From Macrostomum hystrix (lineage: Eukaryota > Platyhelminthes > Macrostomidae), in the NCBI GenBank assembly GCA_950097015.1, contig CATNEN010000003.1:9653501-9717500 (forward strand): a DNA stretch of 64,000 bases, in the 5' to 3' direction. The notes beneath the pieces were generated by a model. The model ran no database searches. It saw only the letters and a list, made by a program, of their open reading frames with translations, and was not told the origin of the DNA. This document shows, piece after piece, positions 58,556-64,000 of the stretch. A program made the position numbers and the translations under genes. Positions within the stretch are counted from its first letter, which is position 1, and each line of letters opens with the position of its first letter.

Positions 58556-58827
58556 CCCATTCCCGGCCTCTATTATCTGCCCTATCCTCTAGTGTTTCAG
58601 TCGACATTGACATTGACAATGCCGACGATTCAACAACACCTTTGGTTCAATCGGCCAGTGGTCCAACTGTTCGATTTAGCCACGAAGAATACCTCCCAGA
58701 CGATGATGATGACGACGAAGAGGAATATGAGGATCCTTCTAGCAGTGTGCTGCAATTACTAAAACGCGAAGGCGCCGGTCAGTATGGTGCAGGATTTGAA
58801 GAATACGAAGATGAGGAAGATTATTAA
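51304..58827 (+). CDS. BRF1: BRF1, TFIIIB subunit (seven exons)
   Basis: Exons: 51304-51474, 52617-52934, 53766-54046, 55351-55594, 56289-56741, 57123-57478, 58200-58827. Phases agree and the sum is 2451 bp (816 aa). The protein has a TFIIB-type zinc ribbon (C11, C14, C30, C33), then two cyclin folds: about 80-163 ([39 protein letters not shown]) and 164-260 ([37 protein letters not shown]). The segment [21 protein letters not shown] follows, and later the BRF1-specific region ([33 protein letters not shown]) and the TBP-binding block ([15 protein letters not shown]). BRF1 joins TBP and BDP1 to recruit RNA polymerase III to tRNA, 5S and SINE promoters. Ala-rich runs (exons 5 and 6) and a 29-codon Gln run (exon 7) are lineage-specific. 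The acceptor of exon 6 (ATAATCCAG|CCA) was chosen by phase and is the least certain. Confidence 0.95.
51705..52510 (+). repeat. TCCTC/TCCTG pentanucleotide array in BRF1 intron 1
   Basis: About 800 bp of CTCCT and CTGTC C pentamers with longer blocks that recur (TCTGCTCTCTTCTCCTGTCC and similar). It fills the intron 51475-52616 up to about 105 bp before the acceptor. The sense strand is almost pure pyrimidine. Long open frames are artefacts. Confidence 0.95.
53030..53560 (+). repeat. 31-bp tandem array in BRF1 intron 2
   Basis: About 17 copies of a 31-bp unit (CTCCTGGTCACCTCTCCCCT plus GCCTCATCTCA), nearly identical, in the intron 52935-53765. Confidence 0.95.
53668..53722 (+). mobile_element. 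SINE tail fragment in BRF1 intron 2
   Basis: CCAGTCCATGGACTAAACAG followed by CTGTTACACAACCTTCGGA resembles the 3' end of the window's SINE family (CCAGTCCATGGACTGAATAG, CCGTTCGCAGCCTTCAGA). The head and middle are absent. Confidence 0.5.
54099..54654 (+). other. BRF1 intron 3, unique part
   Basis: AT-rich intronic DNA before the array. Between 54120 and 54500 the words TGATAATTTGCCTAC and TTACTTGGGATAA recur loosely, possibly a decayed older array. Confidence 0.35.
54655..55250 (+). repeat. 16-bp tandem array in BRF1 intron 3
   Basis: About 36 copies of a 16-bp unit (AACGAATCTGGATTTT) with GAGTCTAGGTTATAACG and GGGTTTAAACG variants. A block of several variant units (CGAGTCTAGGTTATAACGAA) recurs at least four times. 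Within the intron 54047-55350. Confidence 0.95.
55668..55945 (+). repeat. About 24-bp degenerate tandem array in BRF1 intron 4
   Basis: About ten loose copies of GGGTAGGTTAGTAGATTAGG ATGTA in the intron 55595-56288. The unit is G/T/A-rich and recalls telomere-like GGGTAGG words, but is not a telomeric repeat. Confidence 0.8.
57597..57950. mobile_element. MITE with about 60-bp inverted repeats in BRF1 intron 6
   Basis: The left end CAAGAACCACTTGCAAAAGA TGGACGGGACACTTCG (57597 on) is inverted at the right end (to 57950), where the rc reads CAAGGACCACTAGAAGAAGG then ACGGGACACTTCGTTTCTCG. The arms match over about 60 bp with several differences. The core has no coding capacity. No clear target duplication was seen. 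It lies in the intron 57479-58199. Confidence 0.75.
58075..58160 (-). mobile_element. Truncated tRNA-like fragment
   Basis: On the minus strand CGGAGTTTCAGGGGAATTCT, GACCGAGAGGTCGGC and AGTTCGAGTCTTAACCC resemble the anticodon-to-B-box part of a tRNA-derived SINE head. The A box is not clear. It overlaps the end of BRF1 intron 6. Confidence 0.35.
58468..58554 (+). repeat. CAG run encoding polyglutamine in BRF1
   Basis: 29 codons, all CAG except one CAC, encode a Gln tract with one His in the last BRF1 exon. It sits between the TBP-binding block and the acidic C-terminus. Nearly pure CAG indicates recent slippage. Shorter CAG/polyQ tracts occur in CCDC51 (about 47635-47662) and TBC1D31 (about 17742-17762). 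Confidence 0.95.
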
Positions 58828-59306
58828 TATTTATTTGATTTGTGTTGAAACTTGCTAATTCGGTAAAACTAACCATAGGATTAATAGATTTTGCGAAGAT
58901 TTTTAGGAAATTCAAAGACGGACGTTTTTTCTGCCTTTGTGTCTTTCGCTTTCTCGCTATGTATTTATTTGTGTATAATAAGAGCATAAAGTAATATTAC
59001 TACTATTTACTTACAGTAGTCTGTCACAATACGCAAGTTTCAGTTGTAATATACATAATGTTTGTTGCATTGAGTTGTTATCATTTTGACTTTAATATGC
59101 GTGCAATCATTAAATTGCACTTGAATACAAAATTATGCAGTCTTTTGTAAAAAGTCGAAAACTCTTGTATTTGTTTATTAGCATACATAATTACGTATAG
59201 CACAATTTTAGCTAAGTTTTGAACATAGCATTTTTAATGTATATCGTAACGTTCTGTGTTTTAATCTATCCTAGAATTAAGTTGCTTTTAAACTTTGCTG
59301 CAAGCA

Positions 59307-59312
59307 AATAAA
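59307..59312 (+). promoter_or_regulatory. Probable BRF1 polyadenylation signal
   Basis: AATAAA followed by AGTATTCGCTGTGTAATT, about 480 bp after the BRF1 stop codon. It is the first canonical signal in this orientation. Confidence 0.55.
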
Positions 59313-61692
59313 AGTATTCGCTGTGTAATTTAGAAAATAGTCCTTTCCTTTCCTCTATTCCTCGCGCTTCTTTATCTTTCTGTCTAACTTTTTGCTTGCT
59401 GTAACATTCTAATGGGATATACTTCTCAAAAAGTTATAAATCTTGATAAAAAACATTTTAATGAAAAATAATTTTAATTTAATAAGAATCATTCTATAGG
59501 ATTCGTTTTTTCACAGAAATATGTTATTGACAGCACAAAAACTGTATTTTCGTTTAGATACAATTCTTTTGAAACAATCAATTCGAGCATTTAGACAGCT
59601 CGCACACAAATGAAATCCTTATAAAAAATTCCTTAAATTTACTGTACATCTTAGGATTCAGTCGAAAATGGACAGACGAATTCAATAGGACTGTAAGCAT
59701 GATAATATCCGCTGAACATGTACAGTGAGCCAAAAGTCAATTCTGTCAATCAGAAAATGCTGATTAATTCGTCTTAAGAGTTAGTAAACAGTAAAGAACT
59801 TGACTTGTATTAAATAAAGGGGCTTTTATATCGACATATGTTTCATTCAACTTAATGCGTTCTAGAGTTACACATTTGTTACACATTTGTTTTTTTACGC
59901 ATTTTTGCCTCATTTTTAAATTAATTATGACCTGTCATTCTAAGAAATGCGAGAATACTATAATAAATGTTCTTTTGAATTGTGCAATTGAAGCTTACGC
60001 CGTTAGGCCTACTAACAACTACAATCTACATATAGTAAAAATTATATCTAAGAAAATAAATAATATTCAAATTGAGTAGCATTACTATTTAAAAACGAGC
60101 TGTAACACAGTATTTTAAATTACTTGCTAACAGTGCAGTAGCTAGTAGCTTCTAAGCTGCTAAATGACACAATCGCCATATGCCAATGCCAATATACAAC
60201 ACGCAAACTATAGTGTGGCAGTGTCACTTTTTGCTTTTTTTTAATAAACTCCTAATGTCACATTCAGGATTTCACTTCATTTCATTTTGCCAGATTTCGG
60301 TAGTTTTCAGTGAGAAATAGTGAGGAATTATAAGAAATTAAAATTTCTTATAATTTACTTTTACTTTTAATATCTTATAGCTAGTGCTGAGTGCTTTAAC
60401 AAAACTAAGCCAAGCTAGTTCTTAGAGGTGGTTAGAAAATTATACTTTCAAATAAAATATTCTTAAGGTTGTGATTTTTTGTCTGTCAGAATCTATTATT
60501 AAGTTATCAGTTATCAGAATTGTCACTTATTTTGGAAGAGAAGCACATAAGTAATAAGTAGTTAGATATTGTATAATTAGACTTATATTGCATTTAAAAC
60601 TAATAAGCTCACTGAAAAATTACAAGTTATATAACTAGGGCCTAGCTATATTTCTGCCATAGTCCAGAATCCAGATCATGGTATGTTGTATGCTAAACTA
60701 AAATTTTCAAACTTTTTTCAATATGCCAATTATATCCATCAAATGCCACTAAGCAAAAGAAAGATTCTAAATAAAAAATAAAATGAACAAAATCAAATTT
60801 AAATTAAACTAGAAACAAAAACATTTTTTAAAAATATGTGTAATAGGCCTAAATATTAGACATTTATTTAGACAATTAAATGTAGCATATATTTTGTTTT
60901 ACCCAATTGTGCCTAAAAAGTGCCTGTGAACTTATTTTAAAAGAAGAAATAAAAAAGTATTTTATTAAACAATTAAATAAAACATTTTTTAAATATTTTT
61001 ATTTACTATGCCTATATATTTCTTTGTTTGTAGAAATCTAACTGAAACTGATTGCATGCATGTAATACTATTAACAACCAATAAAATGATTCTTTGTTGT
61101 ATACCAATGTATACCAAGGGGTTTGCAAAGGTGATTGTTTGGCATATAGGCCATGATCTAGACTCTAATGTGTCTAACTTATATATATTTTTATACTGAT
61201 TTCAGATGACCTGAAAAAGCTAAAGAAATAGAAAATAGTTTATATTTTTTTATTTCAAAAGCTAAGCTAAGTTGTCAAGTCAAAAAATATTTAAAATGAC
61301 CATTGAGAAGTATTTAAATGTCCTAAAGTATTATTATTGGTTTTAGAATGTCATGTTTTAGTTTTTTTAACAAAAATATGAGCAAATAATTTGTTTAGCT
61401 AATATATATTTGTTTTATAGACAACCATAATAATAGTTAGTGATTGTAAGACTAAGGGCCAGCAATAATAACAGAAAAAAGTTTCATAGCAGCATTATCC
61501 ACAAATTACAAAATTACAGATTTTTTTTAAATCACTGTTTACAAGTTATACCTCCTTTACTACAGTAAGATACTATATCTCAATACATGACAGAAGTAAG
61601 AACTAAACTACAATTTCGAAAAATCTTGAAATTGCCAATTCAAAGTAGGGAATAATTCATTTGATGATGTGTGCCATGTTATAACTCCTTAA
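59313..61692. other. AT-rich intergenic region, no gene recognised
   Basis: No coding exon, array or transposon is recognised in 2.4 kb. The only distinct structure is a perfect 14-bp-arm palindrome at 60326-60355. Confidence 0.5.
60326..60355. repeat. Perfect 30-bp palindrome
   Basis: AATTATAAGAAATT, AA, AATTTCTTATAATT: 14-bp perfect arms with a 2-bp spacer. Confidence 0.85.
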
Positions 61693-61700
61693 ATCTATGG

Positions 61701-61980
61701 CATACATGTGCAACACCCGGCCAACCCAGCCGAACCGGCCGGGTGAAACGAGGGCCAAGCAAGGTAAGTCGCAAAAACCAATCAACCAAGAGCAAAAAAA
61801 TCAAAGGGGGGACCAAGGGACAAAAAAGGAAGGCGTGAAGAAAAGGAAAAAAGGAGAGAAAAAGAGAGCAAATGAGAGCAAACTAAGTCATAAATAGAGC
61901 AATGAAACGAACTAAGTCACAAATGAGAGCAAAAACTAAGGCGCACGGCCGGCTAAGATTTGGGAGGTTGCGCATTTATG
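61701..61980 (+). mobile_element. MITE copy 1, perfect 8-bp target duplication
   Basis: A 280-bp element beginning CATACATGTGCAACACCC and ending GGTTGCGCATTTATG, which are imperfect inverted repeats of one another. ATCTATGG is present at 61693-61700 and again at 61981-61988, a perfect 8-bp target duplication. The body is purine-rich (GGGGGGACCAAGGGACAAAA, AGAGAGCAAATGAGAGC). It contains an internal duplication (ACTAAGTCA...ATGAGAGC) absent from copy 2. Confidence 0.9.
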
Positions 61981-61988
61981 ATCTATGG

Positions 61989-62322
61989 TACTAATGTATT
62001 TTGCTTACTGCTTGTGGGCACTCTGAAACAGCCACTGAAAAAGACTCCTTTTGAGATGCATAGCAAGCTGAAACCTTTGTTGCCAAGCATGTCCAGAATT
62101 TCTCCCCAATTTATGGATTCATGGATGAAAGCTCTATTATGGCATAGCACTGCCCGGCCTACAACCTCTGGTGCATGAGGTTGAATGGTGCTGAAACTTT
62201 GACGCTTTGACAGTATACCATATGATTCATGCCAACTGTGACTATCTTAAGCAGGAAGAGTGATTGGTTCTTGTGCACAAAATGCCTAGGCAGGCATCAA
62301 CAATACACATACTCACTTGGAA
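61989..62322. other. Unique spacer between the two MITE copies
   Basis: About 330 bp of ordinary-looking sequence. An open frame at its left has no recognised domain. I see no gene. Confidence 0.4.
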
Positions 62323-62553
62323 CATACATGTGCAACCTCCCAAATCTTAGCCGGCTGTGCAACTTAGTTTTTGCTCTATTTATGACTTAGTTTGCTTTCT
62401 TTTTCTCTCCCCTTTTTCCTCTTCTTCACGCCTTCCTTTTTGTCCCTTGGTCCCCCCTTTGATTTTTTTGCGCTTGGTTGATTGGTTTTTGCGACTTACC
62501 TTGCTTGGCCCTCGTTTCACCCAGCAGGTTCGGCCGGGTGTTGCGCATGTATG
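62323..62553 (-). mobile_element. MITE copy 2, inverted relative to copy 1
   Basis: A 231-bp inverted copy of the element at 61701: it begins CATACATGTGCAACCTCCC and ends GGGTGTTGCGCATGTATG. The flanks are ACTTGGAA (62315-62322) and ACTTAAAA (62554-62561), a 6/8 match to an 8-bp target duplication. The separate flanks indicate an independent insertion. Confidence 0.85.
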
Positions 62554-62561
62554 ACTTAAAA

Positions 62562-63323
62562 GAATTGTATCCAACTGAAAGGTGACTATGTTAAAAAGGT
62601 CTCTGTTGCCACTGAAGAAGAAAGAAGATATTTCAATTTTTTTGAAAGACAACTAACCTATTGTTTCCTGGTTTCTGTTTCTCTATATGCAGCATCCAAA
62701 TTTCTGGTTATGTATTGAGAGCACAACCCTACTGCAGTCAAGGAGGCATAACTTTTAACAGTTTGTGATATTTTGAAATTATCTCACCAGGTGTAGTTTG
62801 TTAGTAAAGCTTCTAAAGCAAATTAGTTGATGTTACTATTGCTGGCTGTTAAAAAGTTATGTAAAAAAGTCCCTAAGACTTTTTGGTCACCCCAAGTAAT
62901 TATTTTGTGTTTAGAAATATTAAGAAAAATCACACAACATAGTAAGCAAAATAATAATTTGGGATCAAAAGCAAACTTGCTATTGGGAACATTTTCTATT
63001 TTAAGGTAAGGGACAGTTTAAGTTATAATAAATAGAATAACAAAGTGATATCATTCTAAGAAACTTTTGTTTAAAATGTGCTTTTGTAGCATTTTTAATA
63101 ATAAATATCTTCATATAAAAATTAAAATGCAGTCTTTGCAGAAAGTTGCTGTTGTTTTGAGGCACTATAATGTTGCATTTGGTTCTGCAAAAAAGTTGTT
63201 AAGTTTTTTATAATAAAACTTTATTTCAGATAAATAAAAGGCTTTGCATCAGTCAAAAAACTAGTCTCCCAAAACAAGCTTCAAAAGGCGAGCTGCTAAA
63301 TTTGTTAAGATTAGTGAACAAAA
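62562..63323. other. Upstream region of RER1
   Basis: AT-rich. A 3' splice-site-like TTTATTTCAG at 63220-63229 precedes the RER1 leader, so the 5'UTR may be cis- or trans-spliced there. Nothing else recognised. Confidence 0.4.
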
Positions 63324-63506
63324 ATGTTAGACGATCTAAAAAATGAGCAAGCTAGCAAGCCACCATCGGCTATCTCCACATTTTTGCGTGGTATTTCAAT
63401 TCGCTATCAGGCCATGCTGGACCGCTTTACCCCATTTACCACTGGTCGTTGGGTGGCATTTGTTGTGTTTTTTCTACTGTTTGTGCTCAGAATTATATTT
63501 GTTCAG
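63324..63506 (+). CDS. RER1: RER1, first coding exon (rest beyond the window)
   Basis: ATG at 63324 and donor GTTCAG|GTAAGC at 63506 give 61 residues, phase 0. The segment AISTFLRGISIRYQAMLDRF TPFTTGRWVAF, then a hydrophobic run (VVFFLLFVLRIIF), matches the start of RER1, including the conserved YQ..LD..TP(Y/F)T..RW. RER1 is a four-transmembrane Golgi protein that returns ER membrane proteins and unassembled subunits from the cis-Golgi. The remaining exons lie beyond the window. An array begins in the first intron. Confidence 0.88.
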
Positions 63507-63589
63507 GTAAGCAATTTAACCATGATTTTTATGATCACTGTATTGATCAATATGATCATTTGTCACTTATTTGTTTGCAATAAGTAATG

Positions 63590-64000
63590 TGAGTAGACTC
63601 AGCTTACTGTTGGAGTGTGAACTCAACTTAGTACTCATTTGAGTAGACTCAGCGTAGTGTTTATGGGAGAGGACTCAACTTAGTACTCATTTAAGTACAC
63701 TCAACTTAGTACTCATTTGAGTAGACTAAATTTAGTACTCCTGAGTAGACTCAATTTAGTACTCATGTGAGTAGACTCAGCTTAGTGTTAATGGGAATGG
63801 ACTCAACTTAGTGCTCATGAGAGTAGACCCAACTCAATGTTAAAAGGAGTAGACTCAACTCAATGTTAATGAGAGTAGACCCTACTCAATGTATGAGAGT
63901 AGACTCAACTCAATGTTCATGAGAGTAGACTCAACTCAATGTTCATGAGAGTAGACTCAACTCAATGTTCATGAGAGTAGACTCAACTCAATGTTAATGA
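63590..64000 (+). repeat. 26-bp tandem array in RER1 intron 1, continuing off the window
   Basis: Unit GAGTAGACTCAACTCAATGT plus TCATGA, about 15 copies. They are degenerate at the left (GACTCAACTTAGTACTCATT) and nearly identical at the right edge, where the array is cut by the window end. Confidence 0.95.

Noticed and set aside
61697-61897. Lys/Gln-rich short open frame
   Set aside because: It lies entirely in MITE copy 1 and reflects its purine-rich body.

Overview
This window is eukaryotic nuclear DNA from a metazoan. The evidence is genes split by GT-AG introns, animal-type proteins (TBC1D31, CCDC51, BRF1, RER1, a TFIIIA-like zinc-finger protein), Ty3/Gypsy and BEL/Pao retrotransposons, tRNA-derived SINEs and MITEs. 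An invertebrate seems likely, because BEL/Pao elements are active-looking and host proteins are divergent from vertebrates, but the sequence does not fix the phylum.

Layout. 1-2.4 kb: 3' end of a Ty3/Gypsy element with its 3' LTR. 4.4-7.0 kb (+): single-exon DXD glycosyltransferase whose probable 3'UTR is about 30 copies of a 44-bp repeat. 7.5-11.5 kb: three more tandem arrays. 11.5-13.3 kb (-): two-exon TFIIIA-like gene. 14.9-24.7 kb (-): TBC1D31, reconstructed here as eight exons with matching phases (2997 bp, 998 aa). 27-29.3 kb: an IS630/Tc1-like transposon with about 220-bp inverted repeats, inserted in a Myb/SANT-like gene. 30.7-31.2 kb: a MITE with a perfect 8-bp target duplication. 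32.2-37.9 kb: a 5.7-kb array of a 23-bp unit with nested higher-order duplications. 37.9-42.4 kb: a 5'-truncated BEL/Pao element, followed by another array. 44.6-45.95 kb (+): last exon of an unrecognised gene, with an in-frame stop followed by 62 further open codons. 47.5-48.8 kb (+): CCDC51. 51.3-58.8 kb (+): BRF1, seven exons, 816 aa. 61.7-62.6 kb: two copies of one MITE in inverted orientation. 63.3 kb to the end (+): first coding exon of RER1.

The most striking property is the number of tandem arrays. About 20 distinct minisatellites, each with its own consensus (units roughly 5 to 44 bp), occupy introns, probable 3'UTRs and intergenic gaps. They stop short of coding exons. Five of the seven TBC1D31/GTF3A-like introns over 600 bp and four of six BRF1 introns are partly built of such arrays. 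The very long open frames seen across several arrays are by-products of stop-free repeat units, not genes.

Two RNA polymerase III factors (TFIIIA-like and BRF1) and two SINEs with intact Pol III A and B boxes share the window. No operon-like logic is implied. The host genes look like unrelated housekeeping genes: Golgi glycosylation, centriolar satellite/cilium, mitochondrial inner membrane, Pol III initiation, and ER retrieval.
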